A stretch of DNA of 64,000 bases, from the NCBI GenBank assembly GCA_019510305.1, contig JAEKKN010000021.1:155817-219816 (forward strand), given 5' to 3'. A program made the translations under genes and the position numbers. Source of the stretch: Microbacterium sp. (GTDB lineage Bacteria > Actinomycetota > Actinomycetes > Actinomycetales > Microbacteriaceae). Below, piece after piece: positions 40,627 to 49,525 of the stretch (position 1 is the stretch's first letter; every line of letters begins with the position of its first letter). The notes under the pieces are model-generated. The model was not told the origin of the DNA and ran no database searches. It worked only from the letters and a program-made list of their open reading frames with translations.

Positions 40627-40959
40627 ATGAACGAGACGCTCGACACGCACCTGCAGGAGCTGCGCCGAGGCACGGTCGTGCTGGCGTGCCTGCAGTTGCT
40701 GCGCACACCCGGCTACGGGTACGGACTGCTCGAAGAGCTCGAGAACCGCGGCTTCGCCACGGACGCGAACACGCTCTACCCCCTGCTGCGCCGACTGGAG
40801 AAGCAGGAGTACCTCACCAGTGAGTGGAACACCGACGAGGCCCGGCCCCGCAAGTTCTACCGCACCTCGGATGCCGGCATCCGCCTCGCCGACACCCTCA
40901 CTGACGAATGGCGCTCGCTCACCGCGGCGATCACCGCCCTCACCGCAGAGGAGAACTGA
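40627..40959 (+). CDS. PadR-family transcriptional regulator
   Basis: A 110-residue PadR repressor. The winged helix is RRGTVVLACLQLLRTPGYGYGLLEELENRGFATDANTLYPLLRRLEKQEYL, followed by the wing SEWNTDEARPRKFYRTSDAG and one C-terminal dimer helix. The ATG at 40627 fits a leaderless transcript; an upstream GTG at 40603 would overlap the promoter. It is immediately followed by a HAAS-domain membrane protein, a common PadR partner pair. Confidence 0.92.
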   Translation: MNETLDTHLQELRRGTVVLACLQLLRTPGYGYGLLEELENRGFATDANTLYPLLRRLEKQEYLTSEWNTDEARPRKFYRTSDAGIRLADTLTDEWRSLTAAITALTAEEN

Positions 40960-40960
40960 C

Positions 40961-41950
40961 ATGACCACGACAGCCACTCTCACCGAGCGCTATATCGCCG
41001 CGACGGTCAGAAGCCTGAAACCCGATGCGCAGGGTGACGTCCGCGCCGAGCTCGAGGCTTCGATCGCCGACGCGATCGAAGCGAGGCTCGAGGCCGGTGA
41101 GTCGCCGACGGATGCCGAGCGGGCCGTGCTCGCGGAACTCGGCGACCCCGGCATCCTCGCCGCGGGCTACGCCGATCGCCCCTTGCACCTCATCGGTCCG
41201 CGCTTCTATCTCACCTGGTGGCGCGTGCTGAAGCTGCTGCTGATCATCGTGCCCGTCTGCGTGCTCGGCGCAGCCGCACTGGGACAGACGATCGCAGGCG
41301 CTCCCGTCGGCGAGATCATCGCCTCGGCGATCGTCGCCACCGGCGGGGCGATCATACACATCTGCTTCTGGACCACACTCGTCTTCGTCGTGCTGGAGCG
41401 CACCGGCAGCTCGACATCGATCGACGAGTGGGACGTCGGCCAGCTGCCTGAGATCACCGAGAACGGCGCCGGGCGCAACGAGCTGATCGCCTCGCTCGTC
41501 TTCCTCGGGATCGCCGTCGGCGCTGTTCTGTGGGACCGTTTCCGGGGTTTCATCCCGGGGGAGGCGCTGCCGATCCTGAACCCTGACCTGTGGCCGTGGG
41601 GCATGGGACTGCTGCTCCTGCTCATCGCGGCGGAGGCGGTCTTCGCGATCATCATCTTCCGTCGGGGCGGCTGGACGGTGGGGGCTGCGGTCGTGAACAC
41701 CGTCCTCGCGCTGGCGTTCCTCGCGTGGGTGCTCGTCCTGCTGCTGCGCGGCGAGCTCGTCAACCCCGACTTCCTCGCCCACGTCGTCACGGCAGGCGGT
41801 GACGGCTTCGCCGCGGGGGATGCCGAGGCGTCCGGCGAGGGTGGGATCATCCGCATCCTCGCGGTCGTCCTCGGGTTCGGCGTCGCGGCCGGCGTCGTGT
41901 GGGACATCGTCGACGGGTGGATCAAGACCGTCCGTCGGCGCCGGCCCTGA
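40961..41950 (+). CDS. HAAS-domain membrane protein, PadR-associated
   Basis: A 329-residue membrane protein. Residues 1-65 form a cytosolic helical HAAS/permease-prefix domain (ERYIAATVRSLKPDAQGDVRAELEASIADAIEARLEAGE, then LGDPGILAAGYADRP), which in related proteins binds or signals with PadR. About seven helices follow. There is no catalytic motif. AGAGGAG precedes the ATG. It is predicted to be co-regulated with the PadR gene one base upstream, and transcription ends in the hairpin at 41960. Confidence 0.88.
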   Translation: MTTTATLTERYIAATVRSLKPDAQGDVRAELEASIADAIEARLEAGESPTDAERAVLAELGDPGILAAGYADRPLHLIGPRFYLTWWRVLKLLLIIVPVCVLGAAALGQTIAGAPVGEIIASAIVATGGAIIHICFWTTLVFVVLERTGSSTSIDEWDVGQLPEITENGAGRNELIASLVFLGIAVGAVLWDRFRGFIPGEALPILNPDLWPWGMGLLLLLIAAEAVFAIIIFRRGGWTVGAAVVNTVLALAFLAWVLVLLLRGELVNPDFLAHVVTAGGDGFAAGDAEASGEGGIIRILAVVLGFGVAAGVVWDIVDGWIKTVRRRRP

Positions 41951-41959
41951 CACCGCCTC

Positions 41960-41996
41960 CGAGAGAGCGCCGCCCACGACGGGCGGCGCTCTCTCG
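41960..41996 (+). terminator. Terminator after the PadR-HAAS operon
   Basis: CGAGAGAGCGCCGCCC and GGGCGGCGCTCTCTCG form a perfect 16-bp stem with loop ACGAC, ten bases after the stop codon and 30 bases before menB. Confidence 0.85.
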
Positions 41997-42027
41997 CCTG
42001 CGCCCGCCGAGGAATAGGCTGGACGCC

Positions 42028-42939
42028 GTGACCACAGCATCCGTCTCCGACCTGTTCGACCCCGAGGAGTGGGTGCTCGCGCCCGGTGCCGAGGACTACA
42101 CCGACATCACCGCCCACGTCACGCCCGACGGCGGCGTCGCGCGCATCGCGTTCGACCGGCCCGAGGTGCGCAACGCCTTCCGCCCGCACACCGTCGACGA
42201 GCTGTATCGAGCTCTCGACATCGCCCGACAGGATCCGCGCATCGGCGCCGTGCTGCTGACCGGCAACGGGCCGAGCCCGAAGGACGGCGGCTGGGCGTTC
42301 TGCTCGGGCGGCGACCAGCGCATCCGCGGGCGCGACGGTTACAAGTACTCCGACGACGTCGACGCGGTCGCCGATCCTGCACGCGCCGGCCGCCTGCACA
42401 TCCTCGAGGTGCAGCGCCTGATCCGATTCATGCCCAAGGTCGTCATCGCGGTGATCCCCGGATGGGCGGCCGGCGGCGGCCACTCGCTGCACGTGGTGTG
42501 CGACCTGTCGATCGCCTCGGCGGAAGAGGCGCGCTTCAAGCAGACGGATGCCGACGTCGGCAGCTTCGACGCCGGCTACGGCTCGGCATACATGGCCCGC
42601 CAGACCGGGCAGAAGATCGCCCGCGAGGTGTTCTTCCTCGCCGAGGAGTACTCGGCGCAGCGCGCGTACGAGATGGGCGCCGTGAACCGCGTCGTCCCGC
42701 ACGAGGAGCTCGAGCGCGAGGCCCTGAAGATGGCGCGCACCGTGCTCACGAAATCGCCCACGGCGATCCGCATGCTCAAGTTCGCCTTCAACGCCGTCGA
42801 CGACGGCATGGTCGGCCAGCAGGTCTTCGCAGGAGAGGCGACCCGCCTCGCCTACGGCACCGACGAGGCCGTCGAGGGTCGCGACTCCTTCCTCGAGAAG
42901 CGCGCCCCCGACTGGTCGGCGTTCCCCTACCACTTCTGA
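42028..42939 (+). CDS. menB: 1,4-Dihydroxy-2-naphthoyl-CoA synthase
   Basis: A 303-residue crotonase-fold enzyme that closes the naphthoquinone ring in menaquinone synthesis. The oxyanion-hole motif is GGWAFCSGGDQRIRGRDGY, and the second is VIAVIPGWAAGGGHSLHVVCDLSIAS. The MenB-specific region FKQTDADVGSFDAGYGSAYMARQTGQKIAREVFFL is intact, as is the C-terminal EGRDSFLEKRAPDWSAFPYHF. TAGGCT lies seven bases before the GTG (leaderless). menE follows after five bases. Confidence 0.97.
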   Translation: MTTASVSDLFDPEEWVLAPGAEDYTDITAHVTPDGGVARIAFDRPEVRNAFRPHTVDELYRALDIARQDPRIGAVLLTGNGPSPKDGGWAFCSGGDQRIRGRDGYKYSDDVDAVADPARAGRLHILEVQRLIRFMPKVVIAVIPGWAAGGGHSLHVVCDLSIASAEEARFKQTDADVGSFDAGYGSAYMARQTGQKIAREVFFLAEEYSAQRAYEMGAVNRVVPHEELEREALKMARTVLTKSPTAIRMLKFAFNAVDDGMVGQQVFAGEATRLAYGTDEAVEGRDSFLEKRAPDWSAFPYHF

Positions 42940-42944
42940 CGCTC

Positions 42945-44108
42945 ATGCCGACTGAGCTGAGGCCGACTGACGCCGAAGACCCGAAGGCGCTGCTCGAAGC
43001 ACTGCGGCACGCGCTCGAGGGCGGACCCGCGCTCGGATTCGGCATGGTCGGTGGGGAACCCGAGGCTGTGCCGGACGGGACCGCCGTCGTCATCGCGACC
43101 TCCGGATCGACCGGCATCCCGAAGCGCGTCGTGCTGAGCGGCGAGGCGCTGCGCGCGGGCGCCGAAGCGACGGCCGCGCGCATCGGCAGCGGTCGCTGGC
43201 TTCTCGCGCTGCCGGCGACCTACGTGGCAGGGCTCCAGGTTCTGGTGCGCTCGGTCGTCGCAGGCACGGAACCCGCGATCCTCGAAGGGCGCTTCTCCGC
43301 AGAGGCCTTCGCCGCGGCGACCCTGTCGATGCTGCGCCCTTCCGCGGAGGCAGGCGACGGCATCCCCGACCTGTACACCTCCCTGGTTCCCGCACAACTG
43401 GCCACGCTGCTGGAGGCTGAGGACAGTGTCGCGGTCCGCGCCGCGTTGCAGGCGTACCGCGCGATCCTCGTGGGCGGCCAGGCGCTGCCCGAGCCGTTGC
43501 GCGATCGCGCGGCCGCACTCGGCGCGCGGCTCGTGCGCACCTACGGCTCGAGCGAGACGAGCGGCGGCTGCGTGTACGACGGCGTACCGCTCGACACGGT
43601 CGCCGTGCGCGTCGTCGACGGGGAGCTGCGCATTGCGGGCCCCATGCTCGCCGACGGCTATCTCGGCGACGACGAGCTCACCGCCCGCACCTTCACCCGC
43701 GACGAGCACGGCATCCGCTGGTACCGCACCGGCGACCTCGGCCTGATCGAGGACGGGATCGTGCGGGTCCACGGCCGTGCGGACAACGTGATCGTCTCGG
43801 GAGGCATCAACATCTCTCTCGACCGGGTCGAGCGGATCGTGCGGCGCATCCCCGGTCTCAGTGGCGCCGTCGTGGTCGCCGTCGACGACGCGCGCTGGGG
43901 GGAGGCCTCCGTCATCGTGGCGCCCCGCGGTGAGGCGCTGCGGCGCAGCGAAGCCGAACAGCTCGCGCACGCTCGCGACGCCGTCGCGGAAGAACTGGGC
44001 AAGCATGCCCGCCCCGCTCGGCTGATCCTCGTCGACGAGCTCGACACGCTGTCCTCGGGCAAACCCGATCGCGAGTCGATCAGGCGAGCGGTGGCCGAGC
44101 TGCACTGA
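42945..44108 (+). CDS. menE: o-Succinylbenzoate-CoA ligase (AMP-binding enzyme)
   Basis: A 387-residue adenylate-forming enzyme, shorter than the usual 450-500 residues, as common for actinobacterial MenE. The P-loop is VVIATSGSTGIPKRVVLS; the adenine motif is RTYGSSETSGGC; the hinge is WYRTGDLGLIEDGIVRVHGRADNVIVSGGINISLDRVE; the catalytic lysine is in LSSGKPDRESIR. It activates o-succinylbenzoate for MenB. It lies five bases after menB in the same operon. Confidence 0.94.
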   Translation: MPTELRPTDAEDPKALLEALRHALEGGPALGFGMVGGEPEAVPDGTAVVIATSGSTGIPKRVVLSGEALRAGAEATAARIGSGRWLLALPATYVAGLQVLVRSVVAGTEPAILEGRFSAEAFAAATLSMLRPSAEAGDGIPDLYTSLVPAQLATLLEAEDSVAVRAALQAYRAILVGGQALPEPLRDRAAALGARLVRTYGSSETSGGCVYDGVPLDTVAVRVVDGELRIAGPMLADGYLGDDELTARTFTRDEHGIRWYRTGDLGLIEDGIVRVHGRADNVIVSGGINISLDRVERIVRRIPGLSGAVVVAVDDARWGEASVIVAPRGEALRRSEAEQLAHARDAVAEELGKHARPARLILVDELDTLSSGKPDRESIRRAVAELH

Positions 44109-44146
44109 CTGGCTCGACGGCGTTCCGCGGGGTGCCAGGATGGAAC

Positions 44147-44938
44147 ATGGCCTCGTACACGCACGGACACCACGAATCCGTCCTCCGCTCGCACAACGTC
44201 CGCGACATCTCGAACTCCGCCGAGTATCTCCGTGCGCACCTCACGGGATCGACGAAGCTCCTCGATGTGGGAGCGGGGCCAGGCTCCATCACCGTCGACT
44301 TCGCGAGCGTCGTCGCGCACGTCACCGCGACCGAGATCGATGAGAACGCGCTGTCGCTGTCTCGTGGTCTCGCCGAGTCGCGCCGCGCGACCAACATCGA
44401 CTTCTCGGTCGAGGACGTGCACGCGCTGAGCTTCGCCGACGACAGCTTCGACGTCGTGCACGCGCATCAGGTGCTGCAGCACGTCGGCGATCCGGTGCAG
44501 GCGTTGCGCGAGATGCGCCGGGTCGCCGTGCCTGGTGGGGTCGTCGCGGCGCGGGATGCCGACTACGCCGGATTCATCTGGTTCCCTGTGCTGCCCGAGC
44601 TCGATCGCTGGCTCGATCTGTACCGCCGAGCGGCGAGGGCCAACGGAGGAGAGCCGGATGCCGGTCGCCGGCTGCTGTCGTGGGCCCGAGCCGCCGGGTT
44701 CGACGACGTCACGGTCACGGCATCCACCTGGTGCTACGCGACACCCGAGGAGCGCAGCTGGTGGGGAGGCATGTGGGCCGACCGCATACTCGAGTCCGCT
44801 CTCACCCGGCAGCTGCTCGACAGCCGCATGGCGAGCGAGGCCGAGCTGCGCGACATCAGCGATGCGTGGAAGCGCTGGGCCGACGACGGCGACGGCTGGT
44901 TCCTCGTGCCGCACGGTGAGATCATCGCGCGCGCCTGA
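44147..44938 (+). CDS. SAM-dependent class I methyltransferase
   Basis: A 263-residue methyltransferase. Motif I is LLDVGAGPGSITVDFA, the acidic residue of the second strand is ATEIDENAL, motif II region is EDVHALSFADDSFDVVHAHQVLQHVGDP, followed by REMRRVAVPGGVVAARDADYAGF. It resembles UbiE/MenG-type and arsenite-type methyltransferases in its core, but its C-terminal half differs, so I do not call it MenG despite lying next to menE. The ATG at 44147 is used; a GTG 15 bases upstream is possible. Confidence 0.88.
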   Translation: MASYTHGHHESVLRSHNVRDISNSAEYLRAHLTGSTKLLDVGAGPGSITVDFASVVAHVTATEIDENALSLSRGLAESRRATNIDFSVEDVHALSFADDSFDVVHAHQVLQHVGDPVQALREMRRVAVPGGVVAARDADYAGFIWFPVLPELDRWLDLYRRAARANGGEPDAGRRLLSWARAAGFDDVTVTASTWCYATPEERSWWGGMWADRILESALTRQLLDSRMASEAELRDISDAWKRWADDGDGWFLVPHGEIIARA

Positions 44939-45001
44939 CCCGTCGGCCGGATACATCTCGAGGCGGATGCCGCAGCTTTCGCGCTCGCGTAGCGTGGGGG
45001 A

Positions 45002-46180
45002 GTGATCCGGCCGCTCTCCCGTACGGCGCTCGTGCTCGACATCCTCGGCGCGGTGCTGCTCTTCGTCGTGCTCACGCCCATGTCGGTCGTCTTCTACGGT
45101 CCGGTGACGGGCGGCCCGGAGGTCCACGGTCTCGCCCTCGCCGGGCTCATCGTGGCGAGCGTGCTCATGATCGGCGGCGTCGCGATCGGCCGCCTCGCGC
45201 CCGGCATCGCCCTCGCGGCAGCCTGGGCAGGCGCCGTGCTGCAGATGCTGTCGGGCTTCGGACCGGTGCCGATCGACCTCGCCATCCTGCTCGTGCTTTA
45301 TGCGACGGCGGCGTGGGGCTCGAGGGCCGTGCTCTGGTGGGGATTCGGGTCGACCCTGCTGGGCGGACTCATCGCCGCGGCGTACATGGTCCTCGTGAAC
45401 GGCGTCTCGTTCGTCGCGAGCACGGGCTGGGAGCAGCTGAGCGCGGGAGTGCTGCTGCTGATCGTCTCGATCCTGGCTCTCGGCTTCGCGTGGGTGAGCG
45501 GGCTGCTGTGGCGAGTCGTGCTGCGCGCTCGTCGCACGAGGGCTGCTCAGCTGCAGGCCGAATCCCTCGCCGCCGAGGAGCAGGAGCGCGTGCGCATCGC
45601 CCGTGACATGCACGACATCGTCGCGCACTCGCTCGCGGTCGTGATCGCGCAGGCCGACGGCGCGCGCTACGTGGCCGCGGCTGAGCCGGAGATGGCGACC
45701 GAAGCGCTCACGACGATCGCACAGACGGCCCGCGGCGCGCTGTCCGACGTGCGGCTGCTGCTCACCCAGCTCAGACATCGCCAGGGCGACGGTCCGCAGC
45801 CGACGCTCGCCGATCTCGAGACGCTGTTCGCACAGGTGAGGCAGGCGGGGATCGAACCGCGCATCACGGTCGATCCGATGCCGCCCGGCGAACCGCCGGG
45901 GGCGATCCAGCTGGCCGTCTACCGGATCCTGCAGGAAGCTCTGACCAACGCGATCCGCCACGGGGACGGCTCGGTCGACGTGCGACTGTCATGGCTGCCC
46001 GAACGCGTCGACATCGAGATCGCCAACCGCATCGGGGTCGTCGCCTCGTCGCCCTCATCGGGGCACGGGCTGATCGGCATGCGCGAACGCGCACAGCTCG
46101 TGGGCGGTAGCCTTCATGCGGGTCTGGAGGGCGAACTGTTCCTCGTTCGCGCCTCGCTGCCCATCGGGGGGAATTCGTGA
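45002..46180 (+). CDS. Sensor histidine kinase, NarL/DesK type
   Basis: A 392-residue kinase. Four to five N-terminal helices (about 8-170) form a membrane sensor with no large exported domain. The phosphoacceptor is H204 (ERVRIARDMHDIVAHSLAVVIAQADGARYV), a HisKA_3 domain. The ATPase part has the N-box ILQEALTNAIRHG and G-box SSGHGLIGMRERAQLVGG. The GTG overlaps nothing upstream and has TAGCGT six bases before it (leaderless). The response regulator overlaps its end. Confidence 0.95.
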   Translation: MIRPLSRTALVLDILGAVLLFVVLTPMSVVFYGPVTGGPEVHGLALAGLIVASVLMIGGVAIGRLAPGIALAAAWAGAVLQMLSGFGPVPIDLAILLVLYATAAWGSRAVLWWGFGSTLLGGLIAAAYMVLVNGVSFVASTGWEQLSAGVLLLIVSILALGFAWVSGLLWRVVLRARRTRAAQLQAESLAAEEQERVRIARDMHDIVAHSLAVVIAQADGARYVAAAEPEMATEALTTIAQTARGALSDVRLLLTQLRHRQGDGPQPTLADLETLFAQVRQAGIEPRITVDPMPPGEPPGAIQLAVYRILQEALTNAIRHGDGSVDVRLSWLPERVDIEIANRIGVVASSPSSGHGLIGMRERAQLVGGSLHAGLEGELFLVRASLPIGGNS

Positions 46181-46812
46181 TCAGAGTCGTGCTCGTCGAC
46201 GACCAGGCGCTCTTCCGCGCCGGCATCCGCATGCTGGTCGCGTCGCAGCCCGACCTCGACGTCGTCGGCGAGGCCGGCGACGGGCGCGAGGCGGTCGATG
46301 TCGTGCGTGCGACGCGCCCGGACGTCGTCTTGATGGACATCCGGATGCCGGTCATGGATGGACTGACGGCCACCACCGAGATCCTCGCGCAGCCCGACCC
46401 GCCGCGGATCGTGATGCTGACGACCTTCGACCTCGACGAGGCCGCCGCCCGGGCGATCCGACAGGGAGCGAGCGGCTTCCTGCTCAAGGACGCGGACCCC
46501 GAGTTCCTCCTCGCGGCCATCCGCACGGTGAACTCGGGCTCGAGCGTGATCGCGGCATCCGCCACGCGTGATCTCTTCCAGCACTTCGCCGAGGCGCCGA
46601 AGCCGGTGCCCGTCCAGTACTCGGCCCTCACCGATCGCGAACGCGAGATCTTCGCGCTGGCCGCGCGCGGCCTGTCGAATTCCGAGATCGCGGCGCGCGA
46701 GTATCTCAGCGAGGCGACCGTGAAGACGCACATCAGCCGCATCCTCACCAAGCTCGCCCTCCGCGATCGCGTGCAACTGGTCGTCTTCGCCTTCGAGCAC
46801 GGACTGGCCTGA
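46177..46812 (+). CDS. Response regulator, NarL/LuxR type
   Basis: A 211-residue regulator. The receiver domain has acid pair D8/D9, phosphoacceptor D54 (VVLMDIRMP), conserved T (IVMLTTFDLDE) and K (GFLLKDADPE). The C-terminal LuxR helix-turn-helix is LTDREREIFALAARGLSNSEIAAREYLSEATVKTHISRILTKLALRDRVQ. It starts with GTG overlapping the kinase stop (GTGA). Targets are unknown; it forms a two-component pair with the gene before it. Confidence 0.96.
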   Translation: MIRVVLVDDQALFRAGIRMLVASQPDLDVVGEAGDGREAVDVVRATRPDVVLMDIRMPVMDGLTATTEILAQPDPPRIVMLTTFDLDEAAARAIRQGASGFLLKDADPEFLLAAIRTVNSGSSVIAASATRDLFQHFAEAPKPVPVQYSALTDREREIFALAARGLSNSEIAAREYLSEATVKTHISRILTKLALRDRVQLVVFAFEHGLA

Positions 46813-46832
46813 GGCCGGACACCCGTTCCCGA

Positions 46833-47711
46833 TCAGGTCGTCGAGGGGGATGCCCGCAGCAGCTCGAGCAGAGCGCGCGTCGCGTGCGTGGGCTCAGTGC
46901 GCCAGGCGATTCCCAGGCGCGAGCGGGCCGTCGGCGCTCCGATGGGCACGATTCGCACGCCGGCCCAGCCGGCGCACGTCGTCTCGCTGACGATGCCGAC
47001 GCCGAGGCCACGGGTCGCGAGCATCTCCACGAAGGAGGGCGTCGACACCTCCCACCGGGGTGCAGCCGTCCGCCCGGACGCGGTGAGCAGGGCATCCAGC
47101 GCAGTGCGCGCCCCGGTGCCGGGTGGCAGCACGATGAGGTCGGCGTCGAGCAGCTCGCGGGGGCGGATGCTGCGCCGTGCCGCCCACGGGTGGTCCGGCG
47201 CGACCACGGCGACGAGCGCGTCATCGAACACGACGCTCGTCTCGAGCCCCTCTCGGACACCGGCGGTCCACGCGGCGACCGCGACATCGCTCTCACCTCG
47301 CGACAGCGCCGACAGGAGCTCTTCCGAGGTGCCTTCGTGCAGACGGATGTCGAGGCCGGGATGCGTCTCGTGCAGCGACGCGAGCGCGTCGAACAGCGGC
47401 GGCCAGGCGAGCCCCGACACGGTGCCCACCCGCAACGAGCCGACGACGAGTCCGCGCAGGTCGTCTGCCGCGGCCCGCACTTCGCCGACCGCCGACAACG
47501 CAGCACGGACGATCGGGAGCAGCCTCTCGCCGTCGGCCGTGAGTGCGGCGCGCCGTGCACTGCGGTCGAACAGCGTGACCCCGAGTTCGCGTTCGAGCTT
47601 CTGCACCTGGGCGCTCACGCCCGACTGACTGACGTGCACCCTGTCTGCCGCCGCGGTGAACGATCCCGCGTCGACCACGGCGAGGAAGTAGCGCAGCTGA
47701 TGGAGTTCCAT
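46833..47711 (-). CDS. LysR-family transcriptional regulator
   Basis: A 292-residue LysR regulator. The N-terminal helix-turn-helix is ELHQLRYFLAVVDAGSFTAAADRVHVSQSGVSAQVQKLERELGVTLFDRS, followed by a type 2 periplasmic-binding effector domain from about residue 90 (GSLRVGTVSGLAWPPLFDALASLHETHPGLDIRLHEGTSEELLSAL). It is divergent from the AhpD-like gene at 47798, with a palindromic LysR-type site between, so regulation of that pair is likely. Confidence 0.94.
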   Translation of the reverse strand: MELHQLRYFLAVVDAGSFTAAADRVHVSQSGVSAQVQKLERELGVTLFDRSARRAALTADGERLLPIVRAALSAVGEVRAAADDLRGLVVGSLRVGTVSGLAWPPLFDALASLHETHPGLDIRLHEGTSEELLSALSRGESDVAVAAWTAGVREGLETSVVFDDALVAVVAPDHPWAARRSIRPRELLDADLIVLPPGTGARTALDALLTASGRTAAPRWEVSTPSFVEMLATRGLGVGIVSETTCAGWAGVRIVPIGAPTARSRLGIAWRTEPTHATRALLELLRASPSTT

Positions 47712-47729
47712 ATCTGAGAACGATGATAT
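47710..47729. promoter_or_regulatory. LysR-type operator between the LysR and AhpD-like genes
   Basis: ATATC-N10-GATAT straddles the LysR start codon region and lies about 70 bases before the AhpD-like ATG. The interrupted AT dyad is the form expected for LysR-type binding sites. Confidence 0.6.
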
Positions 47730-47797
47730 CCATCTGAGCCAGCTGTTCGACAGATTGCTACTCGGCGGCGACGCTGGAGAAGACGAAAGGAGGAGTC

Positions 47798-48292
47798 ATG
47801 AACTCCGCACCCACCGATCCGACTCTGACCGTCCCCGTGCTCGTCCGCCTGGACTTCGATGCCACCGCACCTCGATTCGCCAAGGCGCTCGCGCACCTCG
47901 ATAACGCCGCCACCGGCGAGCTCGACCAGGCGGGCGTCGATCGCCTGCTGCGCGAGCTCGTCCGCATCCGAGCGTCTCAGCTGAACGGCTGCAGCTACTG
48001 CGTCGACCTGCACACCGGTGACGCATTGAAGGCCGGCGAGAACGCGCGCAGGCTCGCCGCGGTCGCCGTATGGCGTGAATCGCCTTTGTTCACGGCGAGG
48101 GAGCGGGCCGCCCTCTCGCTGACCGAGCGCATCACCCGGGCTTCCGAGACCCATGTGCCGGATGCGGACTGGAAGGCCGCATCCGCGGTGTTCTCGCCCG
48201 AGGAGCTCGGCGCCCTGGTGTCGCTCATCGTCGTGATCAACGCCTGGAACGCAGTCGGCGTCTCCACCCGCGCCTGGACGGTGTCGCTGTGA
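47798..48292 (+). CDS. Carboxymuconolactone decarboxylase/AhpD-family protein
   Basis: A 164-residue protein with the AhpD-like redox motif C65-SY-C68 followed by H72 (NGCSYCVDLHTGDAL), the proton-relay arrangement of alkylhydroperoxidases. The C-terminal half is helical (ETHVPDADWKAASAVFSPEELGALVSLIVVINAWNAVGVS). It is probably a peroxidase-like or thiol-disulfide enzyme. GAAAGGAGGAG precedes the ATG, a strong ribosome binding site. It is divergent from the LysR regulator and followed closely by a SnoaL-like gene. Confidence 0.92.
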   Translation: MNSAPTDPTLTVPVLVRLDFDATAPRFAKALAHLDNAATGELDQAGVDRLLRELVRIRASQLNGCSYCVDLHTGDALKAGENARRLAAVAVWRESPLFTARERAALSLTERITRASETHVPDADWKAASAVFSPEELGALVSLIVVINAWNAVGVSTRAWTVSL

Positions 48293-48309
48293 GCCGAGAA
48301 GGTGAAGCC

Positions 48310-48663
48310 ATGACCTCGCAGCAGGACGCCACCCGCCGCGCCGCGACGATCTACTTCGACGCCTGGCGTGATCGTGACTTCGGCCTGCTTCGGACGGTCC
48401 TCGCCGAGGACGTGCAGTTCTCCGGTGTCTTCGGAGACGCCGCAGGCGTCGACGAGTGCATCGCGGGCCTGGAAGGGATGGCCGGCTCCGTGATGGACAC
48501 CTTGCGCCTGACCCGGCGGGTCGTCGAAGGAAACGATGCGATGACGTGGTTCGATCTCGTCGCCCGCAACGGCGCGATCGTGCCGACGGTCAACTGGAGC
48601 CATGTCGAAGAGGGGCTGATCACGAGCATCCGCGTCGTGTTCGATCCGCGCCCGCTGCTGTGA
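48310..48663 (+). CDS. SnoaL/NTF2-like small protein
   Basis: A 117-residue protein with the NTF2-like cone fold pattern: TIYFDAWRDRDFGLLRTVLAEDVQFSGVFGDAAGVDECIAGLEGMAG, then RRVVEGNDAMTWFDLV and TVNWSHVEEGLITSIRVVFDPRPL. Such proteins are isomerases, hydrolases or binding proteins; I cannot say which. I prefer the ATG at 48310 after GAAGGTGA; a GTG at 48289 overlapping the previous stop is possible. It likely forms an operon with the AhpD-like gene under the LysR regulator. Confidence 0.85.
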   Translation: MTSQQDATRRAATIYFDAWRDRDFGLLRTVLAEDVQFSGVFGDAAGVDECIAGLEGMAGSVMDTLRLTRRVVEGNDAMTWFDLVARNGAIVPTVNWSHVEEGLITSIRVVFDPRPLL

Positions 48664-48763
48664 CGGGAGCGGATGCCGCGCCCGCCGGATCATCCTTGCG
48701 ATGTACCCGGATGCTCCGCCAGAGCGACGCGCCGCGGCATCCGCTCTCCGTAGCGTCGATGGC

Positions 48764-49525
48764 ATGGAGATCACGACCACCGACCTCGGGCTCGCCGCCC
48801 GCGTCCAGCACCTGAAGAAGACCTACGGCACGGGCGAGGGCACCGTGCGCGCGCTCGACGACGTGAGCGTCGGCATCCGTCGCGGACAGTTCACGGCGAT
48901 CATGGGGCCGTCCGGCTCGGGCAAGTCCACGCTCATGCACATCATGGCGGGGCTCGACACCCCGAGTGAGGGGCGCGCCTGGATCGGCGACACCGAGATC
49001 ACCGGGCTGGACGACCTCGATCTGACGATCCTGCGCCGTCGTCGCGTCGGCTTCATCTTCCAGGCCTTCAACCTGGTGCCCACGCTCACGGCGCTGGGCA
49101 ACATCATGCTGCCCTTCGAACTCGACGGCCGTCGCCCGAGCGCGATCGAGAAGGCCCGCATCGACGGCCTCATCGAATCGCTCGGCCTCGGCTCGCGCCT
49201 CGAGCACCGCCCCCACCAGCTGTCCGGCGGCCAGCAGCAGCGCGTCGCGATCGCCCGCGCTCTGGCCACGGCTCCCGACCTCGTCTTCGCCGACGAGCCC
49301 ACTGGCAACCTCGACTCGAAGACCGGACGCGAAGTGCTGCGCCTGCTCGCGGAGGCGAGTCGCGACCACGGACAGTCGATCGCGATGGTCACGCACGACG
49401 CGATCGCCGCGAGCCATGCCGATCGGGTGCTGTTCCTCGGCGACGGTCGCATCGTCGCCGACCATCCTCGCCAGAGCGCCGAGGAGATCTCGGCGTACAT
49501 GCTCGCAGCGGAGGTCTCGGCATGA
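48764..49525 (+). CDS. ABC transporter ATP-binding protein, MacB/LolD-like
   Basis: A 253-residue ATPase of the MacB/FtsE group. Walker A is GPSGSGKST, the Q-loop is FIFQAFNLVPTLTALGNI, the signature [15 protein letters not shown], Walker B LVFADEPTGNLDSKTG and the H-loop AMVTHDAIAASHADR. TAGCGT lies seven bases before the ATG (leaderless). The ATPase end overlaps the FtsX-like permease start. Upstream (48668 and 48733) is a 13-bp inverted repeat built from the frequent GGATGCCG octamer. Confidence 0.95.
   Translation: MEITTTDLGLAARVQHLKKTYGTGEGTVRALDDVSVGIRRGQFTAIMGPSGSGKSTLMHIMAGLDTPSEGRAWIGDTEITGLDDLDLTILRRRRVGFIFQAFNLVPTLTALGNIMLPFELDGRRPSAIEKARIDGLIESLGLGSRLEHRPHQLSGGQQQRVAIARALATAPDLVFADEPTGNLDSKTGREVLRLLAEASRDHGQSIAMVTHDAIAASHADRVLFLGDGRIVADHPRQSAEEISAYMLAAEVSA

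Noticed and set aside
44147-44938. menG (demethylmenaquinone methyltransferase) next to menE
   Set aside because: It is a class I methyltransferase, but the C-terminal half does not match MenG/UbiE, and the reaction cannot be assigned from position alone.
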